Shown here in pieces: positions 24,468 through 32,931 of a stretch of DNA of 49,583 nucleotides; position 1 is the stretch's first letter, and each line of letters begins with the position of its first letter. The stretch spans positions 1 to 49,583 of the forward strand of contig CAKVIC010000015.1 in the NCBI GenBank assembly GCA_934754655.1, given 5' to 3'. The notes beneath the pieces are model-generated. The model saw nothing but the letters and a program-made list of their open reading frames with translations, had not been told where the DNA came from and made no database searches. The position numbers were made by a program, and so were the translations under genes. This DNA comes from an uncultured Candidatus Melainabacteria bacterium. Its GTDB lineage: Bacteria > Cyanobacteriota > Vampirovibrionia > Gastranaerophilales > Gastranaerophilaceae.

Positions 24468-26486
24468 ATGGGTTTTATGGAAAAAATGTGCTATCATACT
24501 GAATCTCACGACGAAGAACTTGATTTTATTTTTAATCAAGAGCTTGATGTTACAAAAAATATTTCAGAAAGCACAAAACAATCTGATAATAACTTTTTTC
24601 GAGATTTAAAAATATACAAACGATTATTAAGGCGCAAAATTTCTATGCTTTTACGCGAAAAATTGCAAAAGAATTTTACTAATATTTTGTATGTTACAAT
24701 CAACCTTCCATTTAACAAAAATTCTCAGAGAAGCTCTGCAATCGAATATTTGTTAAATATGCGCAAACAATATCCGGATAATGACATCAGAATTTTAATC
24801 CCAATCATTAATGTCAAGCCTACTACAACCATTACCGGCAAAAATTTATCAATCGAAATTGATAACAAAGACTATCTTCTTGAAAAAACTTCTATCAGTT
24901 TTGACTTCTTTTTACAAAATCGAAAAAATAAAGCAATTCTATACAAATTTCCACAAAATGAACAAAATATTCAAATATATGGAATTTACTCTCCAGCATT
25001 TTCTTACTGCAAAAAAGCGATAGAACTTAACAAACTTCAGTATTTAGCGCCATTTATCAAATCAGTTAGAATTTGCACAAAAAAGATGTTTTTAAATAAA
25101 AAAGAAAATTTCAACCCAAATCTTATACATTGCGAACATATTCCATATTTTTTAGGAAATGAATTTGAAACTAATTTATTTTCGCCAATAAAAGTTTTTC
25201 AAACAATAAAAGATTTTACACAAATTGAAATGTCAAAAATCGAACCATTTTGGGCTGCAATAAATCTTGTTGATGAATTTTCAATGCGCAAAATTTGCAG
25301 AGATTCAACGATTAAAAAACTCGTTGCACAACTATTCAACCTACATAACGCTCGTCGCTTCTACAAAATGCGCGATTGCATTGAATTTATTTATAAAAAT
25401 TATTATAAATTCAGAAAATATGTAGACAAAGGGGATGATATTGAAGAAAATATTATTTTCAAAAAATTAAATGCTCGTACTTTAAAACTTTTCCCACAAA
25501 TGGCTTACGAAAATGATATTTATTACAATCAAATGACATTTTCTATTAAACGCGCTGATTTTTGGGCTACTGATTCCAAAACTTATTACATTGATATTTT
25601 TGAAAAACCAAACATTTCAGGCTCAATGTACAATTTAATTGAATCCACAAAAGAAAAAAGTACTTATATAACTTTTGGTAAAAATCTTGAAAATTATCCG
25701 CTTGTTGATACTCGAGAAATTTATCAATGTTTTACACCATCAGATTTTCGAGATTTAAGAAGAAAAAATAAACTTCAACTTTTAAAAGAATTTAGCGCAG
25801 ATAGAATAAAAACTAATTTTATTGATGAATCATTATTTGTTAGTACAAATTCAATGATTGCAGGTTATTTGGACTCTTTTTTTGAAGCTCCTTTACTTTT
25901 TGCAAATCCTTCTAACGAAATATTTTCAAACGGAATTGATATTTTATTCAATTCTCTTCTTAAATTGTTTGAACTCCATAAAAATATTCAAATAATTGTT
26001 GCAATCAATGAAGGATTAAATAATTCTTATATAAAATCTTGGGTTGAATTTTTATCTAAAAACAAATATTTAAACGGAAAATGGCTTTTTATAGATGGAG
26101 AAATTAATCCAAAAAAATATATGAGCGCAGCTGATATGATACTATTACCAAGACGAACAAATATGGTATCAACTGAACATTTTATTGCAATGCATTATGG
26201 CTGTGTGCCGGTGGCTGCTCGTTCCGGAATTTTAAATGATACAATTGATGATATTTTTGATAACATAACCTCTGGTTGCGGATTTAAAACAAAAAAAAGC
26301 TTACTCGTCAACGAAGATACCAACGAATTGTACACAAACACTTTACTAAAAGCGTTGAATTTGTATCAAAATAATCCGTCTGGTTGGAATTTGCTTATTA
26401 AAAATTGTCTAACTCAAAATTTTGATTGGAATTTTGAAACAATTGAAAAATATAATAAAATTTATAAAAAAATTTTAGATTATTAA
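24468..26486 (+). CDS. Divergent glycogen/starch-synthase-like (GT5) glycosyltransferase
   Basis: A GT-B-fold protein of 672 residues with the outline of glycogen synthase. HCEHIPYFLG (221-230) corresponds to the acceptor-side H-x-H region. YMSAADMILLPRRTNMVSTE (551-570) followed by HFIAMHYGCVPVAARSGILNDT corresponds to the donor-side signature that in GT5 reads roughly P-S-R-F-E-P-C-G...A-M-x-Y-G-x-x-P-V-x-x-x-x-G-G-L-x-D-T. The conserved Glu of that motif is replaced by Asn565, and the N-terminal K-T-G-G-L loop is not seen, so catalysis or substrate may differ. Residues 1-70 are an added region. It sits between the XRE gene and pgk; the start rests on the -10 to ATG spacing. Confidence 0.65.
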   Translation: MGFMEKMCYHTESHDEELDFIFNQELDVTKNISESTKQSDNNFFRDLKIYKRLLRRKISMLLREKLQKNFTNILYVTINLPFNKNSQRSSAIEYLLNMRKQYPDNDIRILIPIINVKPTTTITGKNLSIEIDNKDYLLEKTSISFDFFLQNRKNKAILYKFPQNEQNIQIYGIYSPAFSYCKKAIELNKLQYLAPFIKSVRICTKKMFLNKKENFNPNLIHCEHIPYFLGNEFETNLFSPIKVFQTIKDFTQIEMSKIEPFWAAINLVDEFSMRKICRDSTIKKLVAQLFNLHNARRFYKMRDCIEFIYKNYYKFRKYVDKGDDIEENIIFKKLNARTLKLFPQMAYENDIYYNQMTFSIKRADFWATDSKTYYIDIFEKPNISGSMYNLIESTKEKSTYITFGKNLENYPLVDTREIYQCFTPSDFRDLRRKNKLQLLKEFSADRIKTNFIDESLFVSTNSMIAGYLDSFFEAPLLFANPSNEIFSNGIDILFNSLLKLFELHKNIQIIVAINEGLNNSYIKSWVEFLSKNKYLNGKWLFIDGEINPKKYMSAADMILLPRRTNMVSTEHFIAMHYGCVPVAARSGILNDTIDDIFDNITSGCGFKTKKSLLVNEDTNELYTNTLLKALNLYQNNPSGWNLLIKNCLTQNFDWNFETIEKYNKIYKKILDY

Positions 26487-26523
26487 TTGCATCATATTAT
26501 TCTAATTTATGTTGATTTTTTTG

Positions 26524-26532
26524 TGTTATAAT
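26524..26532 (+). promoter_or_regulatory. Extended -10 promoter of pgk
   Basis: TG-T-TATAAT at 26524-26532 is a perfect extended -10. The pgk ribosome binding site (AGAAAGGAA, 26561-26569) and ATG (26576) follow at a normal distance, giving a leader of about 37 bases. A good -35 is not seen, as is usual with extended -10 promoters. Confidence 0.65.
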
Positions 26533-26575
26533 ACTCGTGCAATGTGAAGAGAGATTTACAAGAAAGGAATTAACT

Positions 26576-27769
26576 ATGAAAAAATCAATCAAAGATTTAG
26601 GTGATGTTAAAGGCAAAAGAGCATTAGTTAGAGTTGACGTGAATGTTCCTTTGGACGAAAACAAAAACGTTACAGATGATACTCGTATTCAAGCGATTGT
26701 TCCTACTGTTAACTTTTTGAAAGAAAAAGGCGCTAAAATCATTCTTATGGCACATTTAGGCAGACCAAAAGGCGAAAGAAATATGGAATTTTCTCTTGAG
26801 CCTGTTGCAAAATACATGTCAAAAGTTTTTGGCGAAGAAATTATGTTTATTCCATCAGTTGAAGAAGCTCCTGAATATGTTGCGAAATTAAAAGATGGTC
26901 AAATTGCTTTATTAGAAAATATCCGTTTCTACAAAGCAGAAGAAGCAAAGGATGATGATATGACATTTGCTCAAGAGCTTGCAAAACTTGGTGACTTTTA
27001 CGTAAATGATGCTTTTGGCGCTGCTCACAGAAATCATACTTCAACTGCTAAATTAGCAAAAATTCTTAAACCGGCAGTTTCTGGTTTATTAATGGAAAAA
27101 GAATTAAGATGCTTATCTCAAGCACTTGATAACCCAACAAGACCTTTCACCGCTGTTGTTGGAGGCGCAAAAGTTTCTTCAAAAATCGGAGTTTTAGAAA
27201 ACTTGCTTGACAAAGTTGATAACATGATTATTGGCGGTGGCATGGCTTACACTTTTGTAAAAGCTAACGGTGGTAAAATCGGTAATTCAATTTGTGAAGA
27301 CGATCAACTTGATGTTGCAAGAGCAATCGAAAAGAAAGCTCAAGAAAAAGGCGTTAAATTAGTTATGGCAACAGATGTACTTGTTACTGACGATTTTTCA
27401 GGCAATGGTACAAACAAATTTGTTAAAATCAATGAAATTCCTGACGGTTTTGAAGGCGTTGACGCTGGTTTAGAATCTCGCATTGCGTTTGCAGAAGTTC
27501 TTAAAAATTCTAAAACAATTTTGATGAACGGCCCTGTTGGCGCATTCGAAAATCCTAAATTTGCAGAAGGCACAAAAGCTGTTCTAGAAGCTATTGTTGA
27601 AGCAACAAAAAATGGAGCAACTTCTGTTATCGGTGGTGGAGATTCTGTTTCTGCAGCTAAAAAATTCTGTAAAGCTGAAGATTTCACTCATGTATCAACC
27701 GGTGGTGGCGCATCTCTTGAATTTATTGAAGGTAAAATCCTTCCAGGTGTTGCAGCTTTAGATGATTAA
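26576..27769 (+). CDS. pgk: Phosphoglycerate kinase
   Basis: Glycolytic enzyme transferring phosphate from 1,3-bisphosphoglycerate to ADP. The 397-residue protein shows KRALVRVDVNVPLD, the substrate-binding HLGRPKG, LLENIRFYKAE, VNDAFGAAHRNHTS and the C-terminal SVIGGGDSVSAAKKF with STGGGASLEF, all canonical. The ATG at 26576 follows AGAAAGGAAT; the frame is open upstream to 26537, but that part lies inside the leader. It is single, with its own extended -10 promoter and two strong hairpins downstream. Codon choice looks typical of a highly expressed gene. Confidence 0.97.
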   Translation: MKKSIKDLGDVKGKRALVRVDVNVPLDENKNVTDDTRIQAIVPTVNFLKEKGAKIILMAHLGRPKGERNMEFSLEPVAKYMSKVFGEEIMFIPSVEEAPEYVAKLKDGQIALLENIRFYKAEEAKDDDMTFAQELAKLGDFYVNDAFGAAHRNHTSTAKLAKILKPAVSGLLMEKELRCLSQALDNPTRPFTAVVGGAKVSSKIGVLENLLDKVDNMIIGGGMAYTFVKANGGKIGNSICEDDQLDVARAIEKKAQEKGVKLVMATDVLVTDDFSGNGTNKFVKINEIPDGFEGVDAGLESRIAFAEVLKNSKTILMNGPVGAFENPKFAEGTKAVLEAIVEATKNGATSVIGGGDSVSAAKKFCKAEDFTHVSTGGGASLEFIEGKILPGVAALDD

Positions 27770-27787
27770 TTTTTGAATAAAAATATT

Positions 27788-27824
27788 AACAGCGCGGAAA
27801 AATTAAAAATTTTTCCGCGCTGTT
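27788..27824. terminator. GC-rich hairpin after pgk
   Basis: AACAGCGCGGAAAAAT (27788-27803) and its perfect complement (27809-27824) form a 16-bp stem with a TAAAA loop, 18 bp past the pgk stop. The bottom is GC-rich and the top is A/T. No T-run follows, so it may act as a bidirectional terminator, an RNA-stabilising end, or a repeat element. A second hairpin with the same GCGCGGA core follows 6 bp later. Confidence 0.6.
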
Positions 27825-27830
27825 GTATTA

Positions 27831-27873
27831 ATAAGTGTGGCGCGGATTTTTTCAAAATCCGCGCCACACTTAT
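27831..27873. terminator. Perfect 20-bp hairpin between pgk and the DUF1836 gene
   Basis: The arms 27831-27850 and 27854-27873 are perfectly complementary over 20 bp with a 3-base TTC loop; the core reads GTGGCGCGGATTTT. It lies 13 bp beyond the stop of the minus-strand gene at 27887 and so can serve that gene too. It is by far the longest perfect stem in the window and strikingly GC-rich for its surroundings. Confidence 0.65.
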
Positions 27874-27886
27874 CTTAAAAACCAAT

Positions 27887-28417
27887 TTAAACAACTAAAC
27901 AAACATTTTTTCGAACATAAACATTGTTTGCAAAAGCTAAAAGCGCTGAATGTACGACCATTGAAAGAGGAGTACGCTCACGCTCACTATTTGTTTCTGA
28001 AAAATCACGTGAATGAAAAGTTGCTTTAAGCGCATTCTCCATTTCCATTGCAAAAAAATTATACGCTCGCACAAGCGGATATTGTTCTTTTTGCATTTTT
28101 ATTAATTTTTCAATTGTAGAAAGACTTAAAACATTTTTTAATGTTCCTAAAACTATCAAATATACAATATGAACAGTTGAATATTTTTTGTTTGTAGGAG
28201 ATGGTATAATCCCTTTTTTGACATAACTATTAATCATTGTTGCAGTCATATTTTTATCTTCCGATTCAATATCGAAAGGAGAAAGATATTCATCTAAAAT
28301 TGTTAATAATTGATCCATATACACATACATTTTAGGTAATTCCTCATAGCGTGGACAATGATAATTTGCAATTTTAGAATTTTCTATAATTTGTTCTTCT
28401 GTAAGTTCTAATACCAT
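27887..28417 (-). CDS. DUF1836 family protein, putative MerR-like regulator
   Basis: A 176-residue protein resembling DUF1836, a family with a MerR-like winged helix common in low-GC anaerobes. Visible features are NYHCPRYEELPKMYVYMDQLL, LLTILDEYLSPF, MTATMINSYVKKGIIPSPTN (a helix-turn-helix-like segment), KKYSTVHIVYLIVLGTLKNV and LSTIEKLI. The start is ATG 28417; there is no ribosome binding site, and a CATATT -10 lies exactly six bases upstream with TTGACA 17 bp further, so a leaderless mRNA is predicted. The frame is open to 28468. It is divergent from fabF, which it could regulate (inference). Confidence 0.7.
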   Translation of the reverse strand: MVLELTEEQIIENSKIANYHCPRYEELPKMYVYMDQLLTILDEYLSPFDIESEDKNMTATMINSYVKKGIIPSPTNKKYSTVHIVYLIVLGTLKNVLSLSTIEKLIKMQKEQYPLVRAYNFFAMEMENALKATFHSRDFSETNSERERTPLSMVVHSALLAFANNVYVRKNVCLVV

Positions 28418-28423
28418 ATTAAA

Positions 28424-28452
28424 AATATGCCATATTATAATTAATTTGTCAA
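28424..28452 (-). promoter_or_regulatory. Promoter of the DUF1836 gene, predicted leaderless
   Basis: On the minus strand TTGACA (28452-28447), a 17-bp spacer, and CATATT (28429-28424) precede the ATG at 28417 by six bases. The palindrome CATATT-AAA-AATATG (28415-28429) overlaps the -10 and the start codon and could be an operator. Confidence 0.55.
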
Positions 28453-28469
28453 TTAAAATTAAAAACAAC

Positions 28470-28498
28470 TTGACATAGATTTTAATTCAAGATAATAT
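28470..28498 (+). promoter_or_regulatory. Sigma-70-type promoter of fabF
   Basis: A perfect -35 TTGACA (28470-28475), a 17-bp spacer, and -10 TAATAT (28493-28498). Start of transcription is expected near 28505, giving fabF a leader of about 40 bases with AAAGGA before the ATG. Its -35 lies 17 bp from the divergent -35 of the DUF1836 gene. Confidence 0.75.
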
Positions 28499-28545
28499 GG
28501 ATACAAATTTGAACTCGATGTAGTTGTTAAAAAGGATAGCTTATT

Positions 28546-29790
28546 ATGTTAAAAAGACGAGTAGTAATTACAGGTGTCGGTTGCGTAACCCCTTATGGCA
28601 TAGGCGCAAACTTGGCTTGGGATTCTGTGATTAACGGTAAAAGCGGAATCAAACCTTTAACATTTGTTAACGATGAACAATTAGTTAAAATTGGTGGTGA
28701 AATTCCAGAATTTGATATAACTCAATATATGACCCCAAAAGAAGCGAAGCGCACAGATAAGTTTATTACTTATGCCTGTGTTGCAGCGCTTGAAGCTGCA
28801 AAATCTGCAAATTTTAATATTGAAAAAGAAAACCCTTATGAAGTTGGAGTTCTAATCGGCTCAGGACAAGGTGGAATTGAAACAATTATCGAAAATCTCC
28901 ATACAATGAATAAAAGAGAATATTACAAATGCTCTCCATTTACAGTACCAATGATGATTCCTAACATGGCTTCAGGAAAAGTATCAATATTATTAGGCGC
29001 TAAAGGGTTGAATAAATCGGTTGCTTCAGCTTGCGCAACAGGCGCACACGCAATTGGCGATGCTTTCCGTGCAATTCAATGTAGTGATGCAGATATTGTT
29101 TTTGCCGGCGGTACAGAAAAAAGTTTAACACACTTTAGCATTGGTGCTTTTACAAGCGCTAAAGCTCTTTCTACTCGCAATGATGAACCAGAAAAAGCAT
29201 CAAGACCTTATGATAAAGACCGAGATGGTTTTGTAATGTCTGAAGGCGCTGCGATTCTTGTATTAGAAGAATTAGAACACGCTAAAAAACGCGGAGCAAA
29301 CATTTTAGGCGAAATTGTCGGTTACGGTCAAAGTGGCGATGCTTATGATATAGTTGCGCCTGACCCTAACGGATTAGGTGCTGAACATGCTATAAAAAAA
29401 GCTTTGTCTGATGCTAATATCACTATAAATGATATTGATTATATTAATATGCATGGAACAAGTACTCATGCCGGCGACATTGCAGAATCACAAGTTGTAG
29501 AACGTGTTTTTGGAGACAAAAATCAAAACAAAAAATTATTAGTAAGTTCAACAAAATCAATGACCGGTCACCTTTTAGGAGCTGCCGGTGCGATTGAAGC
29601 GTTTTTTACAATGAAATCAGCCCAAGAAGATATAGTCCCACCTACAATAAATCTTGATAATCAAGATGAAGAAGTCGGAAATTTGGATTACGTGCCACAT
29701 ACAGCGCGCAAACACAAAGTAAATTATGCATTGTCAAACTCTTTTGGATTTGGCGGATGCAACGCAGTTTTAGTATTCAAAAAGTACTAG
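28546..29790 (+). CDS. fabF: 3-oxoacyl-ACP synthase II (KAS II)
   Basis: Condensing enzyme of type II fatty acid synthesis, elongating acyl-ACP with malonyl-ACP. The 414-residue protein has the full Cys-His-His set: active-site Cys in KSVASACATGAHAIG, His in NMHGTSTHAGD, and Lys/His in STKSMTGHLLGAAGAIEA, plus the C-terminal NSFGFGGCNA. The N-terminus KRRVVITGVGCVTPYGIG is typical. It is a single gene with its own strong promoter, separate from the other fab genes, divergent from a putative regulator, and followed by a terminator. Confidence 0.96.
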   Translation: MLKRRVVITGVGCVTPYGIGANLAWDSVINGKSGIKPLTFVNDEQLVKIGGEIPEFDITQYMTPKEAKRTDKFITYACVAALEAAKSANFNIEKENPYEVGVLIGSGQGGIETIIENLHTMNKREYYKCSPFTVPMMIPNMASGKVSILLGAKGLNKSVASACATGAHAIGDAFRAIQCSDADIVFAGGTEKSLTHFSIGAFTSAKALSTRNDEPEKASRPYDKDRDGFVMSEGAAILVLEELEHAKKRGANILGEIVGYGQSGDAYDIVAPDPNGLGAEHAIKKALSDANITINDIDYINMHGTSTHAGDIAESQVVERVFGDKNQNKKLLVSSTKSMTGHLLGAAGAIEAFFTMKSAQEDIVPPTINLDNQDEEVGNLDYVPHTARKHKVNYALSNSFGFGGCNAVLVFKKY

Positions 29791-29816
29791 TTACAATACA
29801 TTAACACAAACCTCTG

Positions 29817-29871
29817 AGTGAACTGAACAACATGCCTTAAATTCACTAAAAAAGTTTAGTTCACTTTTTTT
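29817..29871 (+). terminator. Intrinsic terminator of fabF
   Basis: AGTGAACTGAAC (29817-29828) pairs with GTTTAGTTCACT (29854-29865) as a 12-bp stem with one G-U pair and a 25-base loop, followed by seven T. It lies 26 bp past the fabF stop and overlaps the 3' end of the minus-strand gene at 29861. Confidence 0.75.
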
Positions 29872-30358
29872 GCGCTTTTAAAGGATTTGGTATTCCATAA
29901 TAATCAACAATAATAAAAACATCCCCATCTTTGTTTTTGTAATATTTATCTTTATTTATTACAGACTTGGCATCAATATAACATGGAGCATAACTTTTTG
30001 CTACTCGACTATAAACTCGCCCATTGCTTGAAACTATTATATTCATCGTATCATATACAAACTTATCTATTTTATCTTCTGCTGATTTGGTGATATTTTT
30101 AATAAACTCATCTTTATTACTTAAAATTTTTTCATCAATTTTTATTGTATCTTTATCAAAATTTTTATATTTATGATTATTTGCAAATCTTTCTTGCGTT
30201 TTAGATATTGCACTAATTTCTGCTCTAATTCTTTCAGGAACTTGATTTGACGAAACCTCTTTTATTTGAGATTTTTGACAAGAAGAAACTCCTAAACCTA
30301 ACATTGTAGCAAATGCCGAAGCTTTAAAAAAATTTGATTTAAGATTTGTGATAAACAT
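29861..30358 (-). CDS. Putative lipoprotein of unknown function
   Basis: I do not recognise this 165-residue protein. It begins MFITNLKSNFFKASAFATML followed by GLGVSSCQKS: a short basic start, a hydrophobic stretch and a VSSC lipobox, so it is probably a lipoprotein exported by Sec and lipidated at Cys27. The mature part is polar and lysine-rich, with no further hydrophobic segment. The last 45 residues contain VINKDKYYKNKDGDVFIIVD. The start is ATG 30358 with AAGG eight bases upstream; the frame is open to 30409. It is 65 bp downstream of another unknown gene on the same strand. Confidence 0.7.
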   Translation of the reverse strand: MFITNLKSNFFKASAFATMLGLGVSSCQKSQIKEVSSNQVPERIRAEISAISKTQERFANNHKYKNFDKDTIKIDEKILSNKDEFIKNITKSAEDKIDKFVYDTMNIIVSSNGRVYSRVAKSYAPCYIDAKSVINKDKYYKNKDGDVFIIVDYYGIPNPLKAQKK

Positions 30359-30423
30359 AAAAAAAACCTTTATTTTTTTTATTTTAAGATAAACAAAATT
30401 TGATATCAATATTTTAAACTAAA

Positions 30424-31113
30424 TTAATTACATTTACCGGCACGATATCCGCAATATGCATATAAAAACGGTAAAACTTTTTCAACTTTTAATTTATTGA
30501 TAAATGGAACACGAGCAAGAACTAGAGCACCTAAAATATCATCAACATTAACAATAGAATCCTTAAACGTAAGTTTTCTATCTGGTTCTAAATCTTTAGG
30601 GTCACAAATTATATTTGCCAAGGCTGTAGAAATATACATGCCACCAATTATGCCAACTAAAGTTGTCATAATTTTAACAAAAGGAGTATTAAATTTTTTT
30701 GTGTTTTTACATCCCTCAAGCCCAAGCCCAACAAGAGTTGTAGGTAACGATGCGTTTAAAAATTGAAAAACACCTTCTTTAACCTTGTTTTGCTTAGCGT
30801 TTTTATTTTCTCCAATCATACCAAAACTAACAGCACCAAGAATTGAAGTTGATGACAAAATTAACATTTCTTTTAAACCATATTCTAGTTTAAAAATACT
30901 GCTACTTTTTTGTTTTTTCATAATCATAAATAAAGGAATAATCGTACCAACAAGCGAGCCAAATGCGGAGCGAATTTTGTCATCTGTTGTGACATCTTTT
31001 TCGTAAGCTTTGTTTCTTAAAGTTTTAACTGACGTCAAAGTATTACCTAAATATGTATTTTTAGGGTAATTCTGATTCGTTGATTGAAATTTTGTTGTGA
31101 TTAAGTCTGGCAT
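30424..31113 (-). CDS. Unknown membrane protein
   Basis: Unrecognised protein of 229 residues. Four or five hydrophobic stretches are visible: about 52-65 (SLVGTIIPLFMIM), 83-100, 115-131, 147-168 and possibly 192-204. The first ~35 residues (MPDLITTKFQSTNQNYPKNT) are polar and recall the N-terminal tails of the large proteins encoded nearby. The start is ATG 31113; a TATACT -10 at 31128-31123 with TTGTAA 17 bp upstream predicts a leader of only a few bases. The frame remains open to 31170, where it would overlap the divergent gene. Probably an integral inner-membrane protein restricted to the lineage. Confidence 0.6.
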   Translation of the reverse strand: MPDLITTKFQSTNQNYPKNTYLGNTLTSVKTLRNKAYEKDVTTDDKIRSAFGSLVGTIIPLFMIMKKQKSSSIFKLEYGLKEMLILSSTSILGAVSFGMIGENKNAKQNKVKEGVFQFLNASLPTTLVGLGLEGCKNTKKFNTPFVKIMTTLVGIIGGMYISTALANIICDPKDLEPDRKLTFKDSIVNVDDILGALVLARVPFINKLKVEKVLPFLYAYCGYRAGKCN

Positions 31114-31164
31114 TGTAAAAATAGTATAACTGACAAAAAATATTTTTACAAGGTTTATGTTAAT

Positions 31165-32931
31165 ATGCAAATTTCAAATTTACAAACGCAAAACCCTAAT
31201 TTCAAATCTATAAATTTATCTAAAGTTGAAAAAGCTACAGCTAAAAGTTTATTATCGCAATTAAATGGTGAAGTAAACGAATTTAAACAACAAAAAATTA
31301 AAACTGAAATATTTAATCTTTTCGATAAACACATAAAAAAAGAAGTTTCTAAATATGAACATTCTAAAACTTATATTTATGAAGATCTTTTGCAAAAAAT
31401 GTATTCTACATTATTTGAATTGGTTGAAAAATATAAACCAAATAAAAATCCGCTTATTAGCATTTTAAGAGCATTAGACAAATTAAAACCAAATATAAAA
31501 GAAGATGGCAGCCCCTTTTTTAATATTAGTATTGATAAAGTGACTGATGAATTTAAACGTTCACTAGCTGAAAAAATAACCGAAAAAAATTTGCCGGTTT
31601 ATGCAACACCTGCTCCAACTATTTCACGACAAAAAGCTATTGAGAAAGCTCAAAAATTAGAAGGTTTTGCAACACTTACCCCCAAAGAGCAATTAGTTTT
31701 AATTGAAAATTTTAAAGGAAATTCTAACAAAGAAAATTTAAAAAAAGCCGGAATATTATTAACGGATTGCTTTCGATACCAAAGACGAATATGCTTAAAA
31801 ATTCAAAAAGCCAATAATATTTTACCCGAAGAATACCACAATATCGCCAAAATACTTAAAGAAAAATATAAAGTTAAAATTTCTTTAGAATCAATGACAA
31901 ATTCATTAATAAGAAATTCTCAACTAGTGGATAATTACGATATTAAAACAATTGAATCAAAAATCTCAATTTTAGCAAATATGCTTAAAACAGATGAAAT
32001 CAAAATGGCAAATACTGCAATTAAGAATTTAAATATTCTAAAAATCGAACCAGATTTAATTGCCCAAAAATTGGAATTGTCACCAAAACTTTTAAATATT
32101 TCAAAAGAAAAATTTATCAAAATGGGATTAAGCCATCCAGATCTTTTAGTATACAAAAGCGAAACTTTAAAAGAAAATTATGATGAAATAAAAAGATTAT
32201 TTAATTTAGATGATGATGTGGCAAAAAAGTTATTTGTTTACCCAGAAATTTTATACAAAAATCCTCAAACATTGTATGAAAATGTAAAAAAGTCCGCAAA
32301 ATTTCTAAAAGTTGATACAAAAAGCTACTTAAAAGCTGCGCTTGCAATGCCAGCACTTTTTTGTCGCGCTCCTGAAACAATAAAAAAAAGAATAGAAAAC
32401 TTAGCAATAATTTTAGATAAAAATTTTAAAACAACAGTAAAAGTAACAATGAATGCCCCACGTTTAATTTTTTATACTCCGGAACATCTTGAAGATACAA
32501 TTGAACAAGGTTCAAAAAATTTAGGCATTACGAGAAAAGAATACATAAAAAAAGGACTTGTTTGTACAAATTTATTTGTCTGCAAAAGTCAAAGTACAAA
32601 TAAAAAAGCACAAATACTGAATTATTATAATATCCTACGAGAAAAACCTGCTGATATCAAAAAATCTAGCTATGCCGCAATAATTTCTAGTGATAATTTA
32701 TATTCAAAATGTTTATCTGCGCTTATTAAAAAAAATGATTCAAATCTTAGAATTTCGCAATCTTGCCACGCATACAAAGAGCTTTATGAATACTTAATAA
32801 AAAACAAAGGAAAAGAATTTGTGTTTACGGTTCCTGAAAACTTGGTTCTTGCTGATTTAAAAGAATTTGCACAAATTTTATCAGAAAAAATTAACGGCAA
32901 AAATGTTTTTATCTGGAAAATTGAAAAATAA
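31165..32931 (+). CDS. Large helical-repeat protein with mTERF-like 36-residue repeats
   Basis: No confident family. The 588-residue protein starts MQISNLQTQNPNFKSINLSK, an NFK[AS]-type tag also found in the 906-residue kinase-like protein. Residues 20-320 are helical with no signal or membrane segment. Residues 324-485 hold five repeats with spacing 35-36 residues: HPDLLVYKSETLKE (324), YPEILYKNPQTLYE (359), MPALFCRAPETIKK (395), APRLIFYTPEHLED (431), CTNLFVCKSQSTNK (467). The scheme P-x-L-[LI]-x-x-x-x-E-x-[IL]-K-x-x-[IVL] then L-x-[LI]-[DT] is close to mTERF repeats, which bind nucleic acid in mitochondria and chloroplasts. The C-terminal ~100 residues are unrelated. Nucleic-acid binding is inference only. 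Confidence 0.65.
   Translation: MQISNLQTQNPNFKSINLSKVEKATAKSLLSQLNGEVNEFKQQKIKTEIFNLFDKHIKKEVSKYEHSKTYIYEDLLQKMYSTLFELVEKYKPNKNPLISILRALDKLKPNIKEDGSPFFNISIDKVTDEFKRSLAEKITEKNLPVYATPAPTISRQKAIEKAQKLEGFATLTPKEQLVLIENFKGNSNKENLKKAGILLTDCFRYQRRICLKIQKANNILPEEYHNIAKILKEKYKVKISLESMTNSLIRNSQLVDNYDIKTIESKISILANMLKTDEIKMANTAIKNLNILKIEPDLIAQKLELSPKLLNISKEKFIKMGLSHPDLLVYKSETLKENYDEIKRLFNLDDDVAKKLFVYPEILYKNPQTLYENVKKSAKFLKVDTKSYLKAALAMPALFCRAPETIKKRIENLAIILDKNFKTTVKVTMNAPRLIFYTPEHLEDTIEQGSKNLGITRKEYIKKGLVCTNLFVCKSQSTNKKAQILNYYNILREKPADIKKSSYAAIISSDNLYSKCLSALIKKNDSNLRISQSCHAYKELYEYLIKNKGKEFVFTVPENLVLADLKEFAQILSEKINGKNVFIWKIEK

Noticed and set aside
27788..27873. Two similar palindromes read as CRISPR repeats
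   Set aside because: Only two units of different length, no regular spacer, and no cas genes.
27835..28029. Plus-strand open frame of 64 codons after pgk
   Set aside because: It runs through the hairpin and antisense to the DUF1836 gene, with no ribosome binding site and no recognisable protein features.
30497..31006. Plus-strand open frames of 89 and 73 codons opposite the membrane-protein gene
   Set aside because: They are antisense to a gene with clear hydrophobic periodicity and have no Shine-Dalgarno sequence or promoter of their own.
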